Positions 44,917 to 55,750 of a stretch of DNA of 64,000 nucleotides are shown in pieces (the first letter of the stretch is position 1; each line of letters starts with the position of its first letter). The notes under the pieces are model-generated. The model saw only the letters and a list, made by a program, of their open reading frames with translations. It did no database searches and was not told the origin of the DNA. The DNA is from Diacronema lutheri (taxonomy: Eukaryota > Haptophyta > Pavlovophyceae > Pavlovales > Pavlovaceae): positions 310,001-374,000 of the forward strand of contig JAGTXO010000027.1 of the NCBI GenBank assembly GCA_019448385.1, read 5' to 3'. Position numbers and translations under genes: made by a program.

Positions 44917-46755
44917 TCAGCCCAACGTCTCCCGCGCGTGCTGACGCTCTTGACGCGCTGCGCTGGGCAACGCCTGCACGAACGTCTCGACGATGCGCAG
45001 TTTGCGCACAGCGGAGGCAATTGGGCTTCGCTCGGGCGATCGCGAACTTCGGTCCGTGCGTGCGCTCCGCTGCGCGGCCATGAGGAGCAGCTGCACGATC
45101 ATATCGTTGAACGTGCTGAGCCCGCCGAAACCCACCTCGATCACGGTGAGCAGCTTCTCGCGCTCCTCGAGCCGCAAGCACGACGCGCGCCGCACATCGA
45201 ACGCGTGGATCGCGCCGAGCACGGCGGGCGCGCTCGCCGACTGTGCGCAGGCCGCGTCGTCGCCCACGCCGCCACGCGCGAGCGGTGCGCGCGAAGGGGT
45301 GAGGAGCTCGATGCGGTCGGGCGTGCCACCCATCTGCAAGAAGACGAACAACTCAACGACACACCAGATGCGGCTGAGGTAGGTCGGGCCCAGCAGGACG
45401 AGGATCGTGGAGCAGCTCGCGAGGAAGACAGGCAGGCACATGAGGTTCGCGTCGATGTCGCTCTGCTCGATGCACGCCTTGTCGAGCTAGACGCGCGGCT
45501 CACGGCCAAACTCCAGCTTAAATTTGGCGCGCCACGTCTGCAGCATCAGCCACTTGTCCTCCGAGCAATCTCGCCAGCTGCACAGTGGAGCACGTGCCCC
45601 ACGCGAAGCGGCGGCAGCGCGGGCGCGCGCGCGCGCTCAGGGCGTGTCAAGGCCGGCGCGCGCACGCACAACCTTCTGCTCGCGCGCACGGGCGCGTGGC
45701 GCGCACGGGCGCGCGCGGCGCGCGCGCCTGTGCGAGATGAACGCGTCGATCTGGCCGAGCTGGCAGGGGGCCGATTTGCCGAAGAGCACCGGGTCGGGGC
45801 GCGAGTTGGTGAGGTCGTCCGGGCCGATGAGATCGAGCCGGATGGCGCGCAGCCGCTGCAGCGCGAGTCGCTGCACGTCCTCGGGTGTGCGGTCGCCGAT
45901 GAGCGCGGCGATCGACGCGGCGGTCGTGACCGCCTGGCCCCGGCTCGCAAGCCACGATTGCACGCCGACGCGAAAGCCCGTGCGGTACGAGAGCGCGCCG
46001 AAGACGAGCTGCTCGACCATGACGCCCATCTGCCCCAGGTTGAGCACATCGGGACGCCAGTCACCGTTCACAAAGTCGAGAGAGATGAGCAGCGCGTTGC
46101 TCGCCGCGAACGCAAGCATCGTCGACGCCCACGTGCTGTGCACGAGGAGGAGCATCCTGCGAGCGGAGTGCCCCGCGTGCGCGCCGAGCAGGAGCGGCAT
46201 GGCCGCTGTCCCCGCGCAGAGCGAGAAGGCGGCCGCCGACAGGATTGAACGAATGGCTCGCGAGCAGCTCAGCGTGTACGGCTGGCTCAAAGGCGCCGCG
46301 CCGCACTCGCTCCGTGCGAACGCGCGCGCGCGCTCGACGAGCGCTATGCCAAACACGACGCACAGCACAATCGTAAGCGAGACAAGCGTGAGGCACATCA
46401 CGAGGATCGCCGTGCGGTCTGTCGGCAGCATCGACAGCAGGAGCACAAGCGACGTCGGCACCGCGATGAGGAGCGGGAGACCGGTGTACGGCGTCTCGAA
46501 CAGCAGGACAAACAAGCCCATGGCGACGAAAAGCAAGGTCAGCCCGAGCAGCAGCGTCGGGCGCTGGATCATCCGGTTGAGCCGCCGGCCCTGTGCGCGC
46601 GCGTGCGCGAGCCTGGCTTCCACGTCCGCCTCCGTGACGGTCGGCGGAATCGCAGCGCCCACGCGCTCGTTACCGGGTGTCAGCAGCCGAGCAGCACCCT
46701 CGCTCGCGACCCCACCGATGCCGAGGGGGGCAACGCGCGCCGCAGAGACCACCAT
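44917..46755 (-). CDS. TIR-like polytopic membrane protein, interrupted by an in-frame stop
   Basis: Exons (minus) 46755-45728 and 45577-44917, joined by an apparent GC-AG intron (GCGCGCG...GTGCAG). The N-terminal half has about six hydrophobic helices (LLLGLTLLFVAMGLFVLLF, LLLSMLPTDRTAILVMCLTL). The C-terminal part is a TIR/SEFIR-like signalling domain: DAFISHSWRD, KWLMLQTWRAKF, LDKACIEQSDIDANLMCLPV, FLASCSTILVLLGPTYLSRI, WCVVELFVFLQMGG. In the highly constrained RVWLDKACI motif the Trp codon is TAG (45489-45487), which ends translation in the middle of the domain. The frame stays clean for another 190 codons, so the lesion is recent, an assembly error, or read through. Confidence 0.65.
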
Positions 46756-46965
46756 GACCCCGGTAAATAGGGCCCTTCCGGGTCCTGCAAGCCGACAAGC
46801 GGCCTTGCCGAGGCTGAAGATCGCGTGTGACGCTCTTGCTCACGACCCCGCCGATGACCCCGCGCTCTAGGTCCGACCCAGGTTTGCTTTTTAACGACGT
46901 TCACAAGACACAACCATATTTTTAAATTGACAACCTTCTTGTTGCCCATTCGGCGCAACGTACAG

Positions 46966-47538
46966 TCAGTGCGTCTCGGCCTTGACGACCTCGTACGCCC
47001 AGGCGAGCCATTCGCACATCGCGCTCAGGTCGGCCGCATCGATCGTCGAGCCGCACCAGATGCGCAGGCCGGGTGGCGCGGTACGGTAGGCGTTAATGTC
47101 GTACGCGACGCCCTCCTTCTCCAGCAGCTTGGTCAGCTTGGTCACGCCGTCGGCAGGCAGGTCGAGCGTGAGGCACACCGACGTGTTTGAGCGGTGCGCC
47201 GGGTCTTCACACAGGAAGTGCGCCCACGGGTGCGCGTCGACAAACTTCTCGAGCACTGTGGCGCGCGGCGCGGCGCGCGCAGACGGCGTGGGCGGAAGCA
47301 TCAGCGCCGAGCGCTCGGCCGAGTGCGGAGGCGGAGCTGCGCGGCGCGCGGCGCCGGATGGCGCAGGGACGCCGCAGGCGCACGCGCGCCGCGCGCCAAC
47401 CGCGGAAGTTGGAGAGCGATTTTGCGAGGAGCCCGTCGAGGCCTCCGATCGACTTGGCCCACTCGAGCGCATCGAGGTAGTCCTCGACGCACAGCATCGA
47501 CGGCGTGTTGATCGTCGCGCCGTCGAAGATGTCGCGCG

Positions 47539-47569
<31 letters not shown>

Positions 47570-48935
47570 CTTGGGCAGCGGGAACGCCGGCGTGTGCGAC
47601 TCGAGACGGGCCACGGCGCGCGGGCCGAGGATGAGCATGCCGTGCGCGCCCTCGCCGCCCAGCACCTGCGCCGCAGCGACGGCGACGTTGCGCGCCGCAC
47701 CGCCGCACCGTCGCCGCGCGGGGAGCAGCGCGTCACACGCTGGCGGCGTCGCGCGTGGCAGCGTGCCGCGTCGCGTCGCAGCGCGGCGCGTTGCAGCGCA
47801 GCGGCGGCGCGACGCGGCGTGGCGTGGCATTGCGTGGCGCGGCGCTGGAACGCAGCGTGACGCGGCGAGGTTTCGCGGCGCGCTCGCCTTCTGCCACGAA
47901 TAGGTGATAACGTCCATCTTGGTCCAGGGGAGCATGTCCATGGCGAAGATGGCGCTCGTCGCGTCGCAGATCGAGAGGCCCTCGCGCGCGTCCGAGATCC
48001 AGTCGAGGTTGGGCACCTTGACGCCGGAGGTCGTACCATTAAAGGTGAAGATGCAATCATGCTTTGGGTCCGTTTTGGAGAGGTCCGGCAACAGGCCGTA
48101 GCTGCGCGGGGGGGGGGGGGGGGGGGGGGGGGGGGAGGGGCAGGGCGGGCGTGCGCGCGACACGCCGCGCGCGTGCGGACGCTCGGCGTGAGCAGGGGCG
48201 GCGCTGCGCGCACGTTGCGTGCGCGGAGGCGCGCGCGCGCGGGCGAAGGGGGCGTGCGCGACGGACCGCTCGACCGTGTGGTTACGCACGTCCAACTTGA
48301 GCTGCTGCGCCGCGTCGGTGAACCACTCCTGTGCGGTGATCGCGCGCGCGCGACACGGGCCGGCGGTCCGCGCACGGGCCAGACGCGCGCGCAGCGCATG
48401 GTGAGCGCACGGGTGTGCAGCCGGTACCGTGCGGGGCGCGCACGGTCGCCCAGCGCGTGCGGGTCGCGCCGGCCGTCGCGCGCGCGCCGCAAAAGCCGTC
48501 AGGCGCGCGCTTGGCGCAACAAGGCCATGACCCGCGCCGCGAACGGGTGCGCGCGAGCGAGCGGGCGCTGGGCTCGCGCGTGCGACCGGATGCAGCGCGC
48601 GCCGCCCCGGGTGGGAGGCGCGGCGCGGCGCGTACGCCGCCAAACGTCTCCCAGTGGCAGATGTCGACCGGCCGCGGGCCGAGCATGGACCACATGACCA
48701 TCTCAACTGCGCCGGTGTCGGAGGCGGGGACGATCGCGACAAGGTAGTCGTCCGGCAGCTTGAGCAGCGCCTTCGTCTCGTCAATTGCCTTCTTGAGCTT
48801 GGCCTTGCCGACGGTCGAGCGGTGCGAGCGGCCCATCGGCGCGTCCGCCAGCGCGGCGAGCGACCAGCCGGGGCGCTTGGGGCAGGGGCCCGAGCCGAAC
48901 GCAGGGTTGATGGGCTTGGTCGTGGGTTTCTGCAT
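46966..48935 (-). CDS. serC: Phosphoserine aminotransferase, alphaproteobacterial type
   Basis: PLP enzyme converting 3-phosphohydroxypyruvate to phosphoserine in serine synthesis. Five exons (minus): 48935-48636, 48328-48267, 48101-47888, 47665-47401, 47255-46966; phases agree, 376 residues. Motifs are [20 protein letters not shown]-like [47 protein letters not shown] and [11 protein letters not shown]. The PLP lysine is in [19 protein letters not shown] near residue 192; then [25 protein letters not shown] and [15 protein letters not shown]. These match the alphaproteobacterial subclass rather than the usual eukaryotic PSAT1, so bacterial origin is likely. No targeting peptide is seen. Two junctions use unusual donors (GTCCGTC and GCGAGCG), chosen because they restore the family sequence. 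Confidence 0.92.
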
Positions 48936-49059
48936 CGGCTCGCGCGCGAGGAGGCGAGGGTTGACTGCCGCTTGTCGGAGTTTGCGCGTGGGTCGGGCGC
49001 GTGCTTTTCGTCAAGGCCGTTTCGATTTTGGCCTTCCCAAGGGGTCGGACGGAGGTGAC
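48936..49059. promoter_or_regulatory. Bidirectional promoter of serC and the SOUL gene
   Basis: 124 bp between divergent start codons with an AT-richer patch (TTTCGATTTTGGCC near 49020). No specific factor site recognised. Confidence 0.4.
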
Positions 49060-50319
49060 ATGTTGCTCGCCGTGGTGGGCGTGGGCGTCGCGCTCGGCGC
49101 GGCTCCAAGCGCGCGGCCGGGGCTGGCGCAGAAGCTGAGCAACGCAATGAGCCCGAGCACGCCGGGCGCGCTGCGCGCTTTTTACGTGTACGACGCGCTC
49201 AAGTCGATTCCAGACGAGGCCGACATGGCGCTCGCCGCGCTGCTCGCGACGCGGCCCGAGGCGGTGCGCGAGCTGCGCGAGCAGCTGCTCACGGACCTGC
49301 CTGTGGTGCTGCCCGCTCTCGAGCGGCGCGTATGGCAAGAGGCAGCTGCCTTCCAAAGCGCGCCGCGCGCGCGTGCGCCGACGTCGGCCGGCGAGGCTGC
49401 TCTGCCGCCGCCGCCGCCGCCGGGCGCGGCCGCGCCCGCGGTGACGACCGCCACGCCATTCGGCCTGCGCGCGCCCTTCGAGCTGCCCGCCTTGCCGGGC
49501 TTTGAACGGCCGCCAACTTTGGACATGTCAAGGCTGCAGGCTGAGCTGCAGGAGCTGCTCGTCTCGCCGCCATCGCTCGACACCGTCCTGGGCGAGCTGA
49601 ACGAGGTGCAGAGCGCCATCTGGGGCGACGCGCCGCGAAACGCGCCCGGCACTCCGCGCTTCGCCGTGCTCAGGTCGCGCGACGAGGGCAACAGTGGCGC
49701 GTACACCGAGGGCGCGCTCGCGTACGAGATTCGGCGGTACAAGCCCTACGCCATCGCGCGCACCGCCCTCTCCGGCGACGCGGACAAAGTGCGAAGCGGC
49801 GCAGCGGCCGGCGCGGCGCTCGACCGGCTCGCGGCCTACCTCGCCGGCCGCAACGCGCGCAATGAGACATTTCAGTTCGGCGCGCCGATTGAGCTCGCGC
49901 TCGCGACGGACGGCAGCACTGGCGTGCCGTTGCCCGGCGGCCGCGCGACAATTGCGGTCCCTCTTGGCCGAAACGCGTCGCTCGGCGCGGCCGTCGCGGG
50001 CCTCGCGCAGCCCGAGAGCGCCGACGTGGCGCTCACGATGCGGCCCGCGCGCGTCGTCGCCGTTGCACGCTTCTCGGGCTTTGCAACATTGGGCGCCGTC
50101 GGGCGCGCGCACAAGGCGCTGCTCGCGCAGCTCCGCGCCGACGGCACCCGCACGCTCCCGCACCGCGAGGTGGACGTGCTGTTGCACAACCCGCCGTACA
50201 CGCTGCCGCACCTGCGCACGAATGAGGTGCTCGTGCCCGTCGACTACCTCACGCCGGAGGCGCGCGCGCGTCGCGAGACGGGCGCAATGCGACTGGCAGT
50301 GGAGGAGTTTGACCATTGA
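49060..50319 (+). CDS. SOUL-family heme-binding protein
   Basis: Single exon, 419 residues from ATG 49060. A hydrophobic N-terminus ([20 protein letters not shown]) may be a signal or targeting peptide. A helical region with [19 protein letters not shown] precedes the SOUL/HBP domain: [59 protein letters not shown], then [20 protein letters not shown], the family-typical YNPPxxxPxxRRNEV ending. SOUL proteins bind heme or tetrapyrroles in cytosol or plastids; location here is open. It is divergent from serC and convergent with the PNPOx-like gene. Confidence 0.85.
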   Translation: MLLAVVGVGVALGAAPSARPGLAQKLSNAMSPSTPGALRAFYVYDALKSIPDEADMALAALLATRPEAVRELREQLLTDLPVVLPALERRVWQEAAAFQSAPRARAPTSAGEAALPPPPPPGAAAPAVTTATPFGLRAPFELPALPGFERPPTLDMSRLQAELQELLVSPPSLDTVLGELNEVQSAIWGDAPRNAPGTPRFAVLRSRDEGNSGAYTEGALAYEIRRYKPYAIARTALSGDADKVRSGAAAGAALDRLAAYLAGRNARNETFQFGAPIELALATDGSTGVPLPGGRATIAVPLGRNASLGAAVAGLAQPESADVALTMRPARVVAVARFSGFATLGAVGRAHKALLAQLRADGTRTLPHREVDVLLHNPPYTLPHLRTNEVLVPVDYLTPEARARRETGAMRLAVEEFDH

Positions 50320-50494
50320 GGCCGGTGTGCGCAGGTTCATCGCCCTGACCTCCGACCTGCCCCGCGTTCGTCGCGCGCGCGCCTCGGCTCTGTGTACGCC
50401 TCTCAGCTCGCCTCGCCAGAGCGTCGCAGGATTGGCTCATCCCCGGCAAAGAAGACCGAAAACGGCAAGGATGGCCACAATCCACGTGTGCCAG

Positions 50495-51694
50495 TCAGCA
50501 GGAGGGGTTCAAGCTGACAGGGACGGCTGCAGCGGCTGCGGGCGTCCGCGGCACGGATGGGACTGCCGGCGGCGACGGCGACGGCGACTCGCCCGATCGC
50601 GTCTGGCCCTGGGCCTGGCGCGGCCCGACTGCCCAGTGCGAAACCTCGTCGCGCACATTGCACAGGCGCGCCTTCTCGACGAAGATGGCGATCATTGCAA
50701 TCTCGTCCCCGAGGATGAATTGCTCGTAGCCTGCGACGTGCGCAAAGCGTGGGGGCGCGACGCTCGGCATGGGTGAGCATGTCCGCTCGCGGGGCCACGT
50801 CCGCCTGCGCGCAAGTGCGGTGGGACGAGGCGAGGATGCGCGCGCGTTGCACCGGGGTTTGCTACGAGATGCAGTTGGCGGTGGCGCTCCGCGACTGGGC
50901 CTTCCTCGATGACCGCCTGTCGGTGACGACGCCGAGGCGCGACGAGCGGACGAGCAGGTGAGCAGCGCACGCCGGCGCGCGAAACGCTTCGCGCGCCAGT
51001 GACGAGCAGCGCGGGGGCGTGAGCCGGGCAGCGCGAGATGACACGGGCGCGTCGCGCTCGCGCATCACGCCCGCACCGTCCCGTTGAGCGTGATGGAGAG
51101 CGAGCCCGAGCCGCGGCGCGCGTCCGCCTCGCCGCGTCCATCCTCCGGGAAGTCGTGCACGAGCACGGCGACGGCGGGCGAGTTGCACATCTGCTCGTAC
51201 TTTTTGGTGCGGCGCTGCGTCGAGATGAGCACCACCTCCTCGCCGCGCACGTACGTGAACCGCATGAGCGACAGGTGCGGCGACGGCTCGCCCGCGCTGT
51301 CGAGCGAAAAGGTCGACAGGTAGCAGAGCGACGTCGACTCGAGCATCCGCGCGACGCGCTCGTCGAGCGGCGGTCGGAGGACGACATTCATCAAGCTGGC
51401 CATGTCAATTGGCGTGGGCAGCGGGCCGCCGCGCGGGTACGCCTGCGCGAGCGACGCCGCGTGTACCGCCTCGCGCGCCGACGCTCCGCGCGAGATGGCC
51501 GGCGAATTGCACACGCCCGCCGCTCGGCTGCTCGTGGACGGCGCCGAGCGCGGCGGCGCGCGCGCGTGCTCTGGCCGGTCGCTTTGCTGGCGGAGCGCGA
51601 ACATGGTGCACACGGACGCCGCAACACCGACGGCGACGCCCAACGCCACCGAGCCAAGGTCCAACCGACGGGCCGCGATCTCGGCGGACGTCAT
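50495..51694 (-). CDS. PNPOx-like FMN-binding split-barrel protein
   Basis: Member of the pyridoxamine 5'-phosphate oxidase-like flavin family. Exons (minus) 51694-51077, 50916-50853, 50730-50495; phases agree, 305 residues. A hydrophobic N-terminal segment (GSVALGVAVGVAASVCTMF) suggests a membrane anchor or targeting signal. The split barrel reads SLCYLSTFSLDSAGEPSPHL, VVLISTQRRTKKYEQMCNSP, VAVLVHDFP, SLSITLNGT/AVIEEG, ERHRQLHLVANPG/YEQFIL and EIAMIAIFVEKARLCNVRDE. Oxidase activity is not implied; many relatives are heme- or F420-linked reductases. It is divergent from the ferredoxin-like gene across only 34 bp. Confidence 0.8.
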
Positions 51695-51728
51695 CGCTGC
51701 TCTGCGCACCAGCAGTCCTTCTGCCAAA
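51695..51728. promoter_or_regulatory. 34-bp spacer between divergent start codons
   Basis: The shortest head-to-head spacer in the window. Both transcripts must start either inside it or within the neighbouring coding sequence, so promoter elements probably overlap the ORFs. Confidence 0.35.
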
Positions 51729-52157
51729 ATGGCGCCATTGGGATTCGTGCTCGCGTGCGCGTGCGTCGCCGCCCATCCTCATCGGCGCCCGGTGCCTGTG
51801 CTTGCGCGCTCGTCCGTCGCCGCCCATCCTTACCGGCGTCCGGTGCGTGCGCGCGCGCATCGGACGGTGCGCTCGGGGGCGGTTGCAACGGCTGGCACCC
51901 AGCGCGTGGCGCTCGCGGTGTGCACCGATTCGCTATGCGAGTCGCTCGGCTCGGCCGAGGTGGTGCGCGAGCTGCGCGCGAGTGGCCTCGGCATCGCGGT
52001 TTCGTCGTGCGGGTGCCTGGGGCGATGCGGCACCCGAGTGCAGGTCTGCATTGAGGACCTCGAGACAGACGGATGCGAGCTCTGCGACGGCATCGCCGAA
52101 ACGAGACGCTCGCTCGTCGCGTATGGCTATGCGATGCGACCAGGCGAGGAAGGCTGA
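51729..52157 (+). CDS. [2Fe-2S] thioredoxin-like ferredoxin
   Basis: Single exon, 142 residues. The C-terminal domain has the pattern of thioredoxin-like [2Fe-2S] ferredoxins: VALAVCTDSLCESLGSAEVV with C-x4-C, then VSSCGCLGRCGTRVQVCIED with the second Cys pair around the GCLGxC motif. The N-terminal region of about 50 residues starts with a hydrophobic stretch (LGFVLACACVAAHP) and is basic afterwards, consistent with organelle targeting. An electron-transfer partner role for the divergent flavoprotein next door is attractive but only inference. Confidence 0.75.
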   Translation: MAPLGFVLACACVAAHPHRRPVPVLARSSVAAHPYRRPVRARAHRTVRSGAVATAGTQRVALAVCTDSLCESLGSAEVVRELRASGLGIAVSSCGCLGRCGTRVQVCIEDLETDGCELCDGIAETRRSLVAYGYAMRPGEEG

Positions 52158-52306
52158 ACAAGGCGGGCTGCTCATGCGTTGCAGACTGCACTTGCACAGG
52201 GCACGTTGCAACTTGCACAGCCACATCTGTCACACTCAACGTGAGCGTCCAGCCTCGGCCGTGGCGTGGCCGTCGTGGCATGCCCGCGCGATCGGGAGCT
52301 GCGGTC

Positions 52307-55300
52307 TCAGCGCTTCGTGCTCGAGAGCACCTTCAAGATCGACATCGACAGATAGAGGACCCAGAGGCAGACGAAGAGCGCGCCTGTGGCGATCTTGTAT
52401 TTGCGCGGCCCTCCAAGCTCACAGCGCAGCAGCTTCCGCCTCGCCGTCATCACGCCGAGCACGATCAGTGCGCACGCAGTGAAGACAGCCACCGTGAACC
52501 CCAGGTCACCGGCCGGCACCGCAAAGCCGCCATTCGGGTGGAGCACCGCGAGGTCGGGGTAGCGCTCCCTCCACTCATCCGTCACGCCCGTGTACGCCCA
52601 GAAGATCGCGCCGATCGACCAGGGCAGGCCGAGGCCAAGGAAGACGTTCACCTGCCACGGACGCAAAAGCGATGGCGGCGGCGGCGGCGGCGCGCACCGT
52701 CAGCGCGGCGGCAGTTGGGATCGGAGCGCCTCTCGAGTGTGCGAGACGCGCAGGCGCACGAGCTCAGCAGGCTGTGGCGGTGACATGCTGCACGCCACGC
52801 CGTCCGACTCCACGCAGCCGCGCCGCACTACGCGCCGCGCCGCGGGCGCTCGGGGCAACGCGGCTGCAAGCCAGCGGTGCGCACCGAATTGGACCCGGTC
52901 ACGTTGCCCACCGACGAGTCGGCGGTCGGCTCGGCCTTGGCGGACGCGAGCGAGGCAAAGGTGTCCGGGAGCGACGTGCCGAGCGCGACGAGCGTGATCG
53001 CCGTGATCGCGTCTGCACCGCAAGCGAAGAGCGGCGCGCGGCGACGGCGGTTGCGTCGAGCGCGGCGTGAGCGGCGCGCGCGTGCGGCGGTAGCGCGCGC
53101 GTCCTCGCGCAGCGGCGCGCGCCCCGCGCGATGGCGGCGCGCACCGGGGATGCCGAGCACGCAACCGAGCAGCCCGGCGAGATCGCCGATGAGCGCCGTG
53201 ACGACGCCGATCATGACGAGCGCGACGCCGAAGGAGAGCGCACCGTCGCACAGCATCGTCGGAGGGCACAGGGCAAAGAGGAGCTTCCATGGCACGGTGA
53301 GCGCGTGGCCGATGTAGTCGCCGAGCTTGGGCGGCGTCTGCTCATCCTCGCCGCGCACGCTGCGGGGCGCGCGCGCGCGCGCGTGCCGGCGGCGGCGGCG
53401 GCGCGCGCGTGAGGTGCGGCGCGGCGCGGCGCGCGGCGCGATGCGCGGCGAGGATGAGCAGACGCCGCTTAAGCTGACGGGCGAGGATGAGCAGACGGGC
53501 GAGGATGCGCGGCGCCGCCGCGCCGGGCGGCGCGCGCGGTGCGCGACGCACGTGACGGCCTCGACGAACTGCTCGCGCCACTGCGAGGTGCCGACGGCGA
53601 GCTTGTCCGTGTTCATCGTCGGCATCAGCGTCACGATCGAGTCCACTTCCTTCTTGAGGTCCGAATCGTTGACGACCACGACCGTCGCCGTCACCTTGCT
53701 CTGCGCCTTACCGCTCGCCGTGCGCTCGAGCGCGGCGTTCTCGGACGGGTTGGAGAGGTGCACGTAGAACTCCTCCTCCTTGTCGTCGTAAGCGGACGTC
53801 GGGATGATCGGGATCCGGATCTCCTTGACGAGCTCCTTGTCCTCGAAGTGCAGCCGGCCGGACACGGCCTTGTAGTCGTATGCGTCCATAGCCATCCCGT
53901 CGCTCGTCGAGTAGTCGACCGACACGCGGCCCTTGTTGCCCTCGCGCCGGAGGACGCGCATGACAACCTCGCGGTGCGTGTCCATCGTGCGCACGTTCTC
54001 CTGCTCGAAGAGGAAGACGCCGCCCATGTCGTCGTCGTACACGGTGACCGTCGCCTGCGAGATCTGGACAACGACAGGTGCGCTCCGGCCGGGAAGCCAC
54101 GCAAAGCCCGGCACATCCGCCGAAAGGATCTTGACGAAGAAGTGCTCGTCGGTCTCCGCCTCGTCGTCGTCAATGATCCCAATCTTCACCGCCTTCTGCA
54201 CCTCCCCCTTCTCGAAGCGCAGCGTGCCCTCCGCCGCCTGCGCGCGTGCGCGCGGCGCGGCGCACGCGCGCGCGCGTGACGCGACGCCGGCACTTGCACG
54301 TGCTCGCGGCACGCGCGGCGTGCGCTGCGAGGCCGTGCGCTCGCTCGCACGCGCGCAGCGCAACGGCGGCCGCGGCGCGCGCGCGCGCGCGCCTTGTAGT
54401 CCTCGCCCGCCTTGGCGCTCCCGTCGTGCGTCTTGTAGCGCACGTCAACGACGCGCTCGAGGTTGCCCGTGCGCAGGATGTTGACGGTGACGAACGGGTC
54501 GCCCTCGGAGACGGAGTACTTGCCACCCGCGGTAAACGTAATGATCGTTTTGCCCTCGCGCTGCGGCGCGCCGCCGTCGTCGCTCGCGCGCTCGTTCTTC
54601 GCGAGGACGAGCGACGAGCCCACCTCCTCGTCGAGCTTCCGGTCGTCCGATTGGATCACGCGCTTGCCGCCAACCATCTGGCGCGTACCGTTGATGCGCC
54701 AGTACATGCGGCTCTTGGGCGCGCGTCGGCTCGCCTCGTGCGCGACCAGCTCGGCGAGCACCTCCTTTGAGATCTGCTCGTTTGGGAAGCGCTCCTTGAT
54801 CTCGGCCACAATCTTGGTCATCTCCTGCTCCGGCAGCCGGCCGCCGCCGGCGCCGATGACGAAGCCGTGCGAGCCGGAGGCCTTGCGCGAAAAGTAGCCG
54901 ACGTCGACCAAATACGCGATTGTGACGAGGATCGGGAAGAGCATGAACGTCGTGATGCCCTCGGCGAGCGTGACGATCGACGGCGTGAGGACGACGAGGA
55001 TGACAACGAGCCATAGGTACGCGAGCACGGAGAAGGTGGCGGTGGTGAGGAAGACGCCGTACTGTTCGATGGAACGCGACTCGCCGTCGGGAATTACGAT
55101 CACGCACACCGCAAGAATGCACATCAGGTTGTACGCCGCCGAGCCGACGATCGTCGACGGGCCGAGATCGCCAGAGTAAAAGTTGTTGGTCGTCGTCTCG
55201 ATCACGGCGAGGAGAATCTCGGGCGCCGATGAGCCGAGCGCCATCAGCGTGAGGTTGGCAACAGTGCCATTCCACACCTGCATGTGGTACGTCCGCGTCG

Positions 55301-55523
55301 TGCCATCCTTGCCAACCATCGTCACGGGCCGCGTCTTCGACGTCACCTGCTCGATGGCGGCCATGAAGATGTCCGCGACGATCGCGACGCCCAGGAAGCT
55401 CCAGAGCAGGCCGAGCAGGTAGAGCGCGGCACGAACCGTTGTGTCCCAATGCTGCTCCGCCTCGCCGAACAGCGGCAGGAACAGGCCACCGCCGCCCGGC
55501 TCGCAGATGAGCGGCCCGGGCAT
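52307..55523 (-). CDS. Na+/Ca2+ exchanger, NCX type with Calx-beta domains
   Basis: Membrane antiporter that exports Ca2+. Five exons (minus): 55523-54393, 54237-53552, 53359-53145, 53012-52885, 52651-52307; phases agree, 834 residues. The first alpha repeat is NLTLMALGSSAPEILLAVIE. The large loop carries two Calx-beta Ca2+-binding domains (VTVNILRTGNLERVVDVRYK, IGIIDDDEAETDEHFFVKIL; VYDDDMGGVFLFEQENV, VSVDYSTSDG). The second alpha repeat is AITAITLVALGTSLPDTFAS, followed by NVTGSNSV/VNVFLGLGLPW and final helices. The first intron is apparently GC-AG. For intron 2 I preferred donor GTGCGTCGC and acceptor CCGCAG, keeping VRGEDEQT in the protein; a nearby alternative gives eight fewer residues net. 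Likely plasma membrane. Confidence 0.93.
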
Positions 55524-55750
55524 GGCGTCCCGCCGCACCTGAGGACGTACTAGCCAAATTGTGATCACTTTTCGCAAATGACTACCAGCTTAAGTACGGA
55601 CGTTGAGACGCAATTCAGGGGGTCAGGAGGTGCTGCTCTCCGCTCCCCCCCGCCCCCGCCCCGGCGCCCCCCCCCCCGGCACGCGCGCGCGCTTATGGTG
55701 GGGGGGGGGGGGGGGTGTCAAATTTCCGTCTGATCAAAGAAGCGACTTGC
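55524..55750. other. Spacer with paired poly-C and poly-G tracts
   Basis: It holds a C-rich run ending 55678, a GC-dinucleotide stretch and a 16-nt G tract at 55700-55715. The two tracts are complementary and 21 bp apart, so they could form a stem. Otherwise it contains no gene. Confidence 0.8.
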
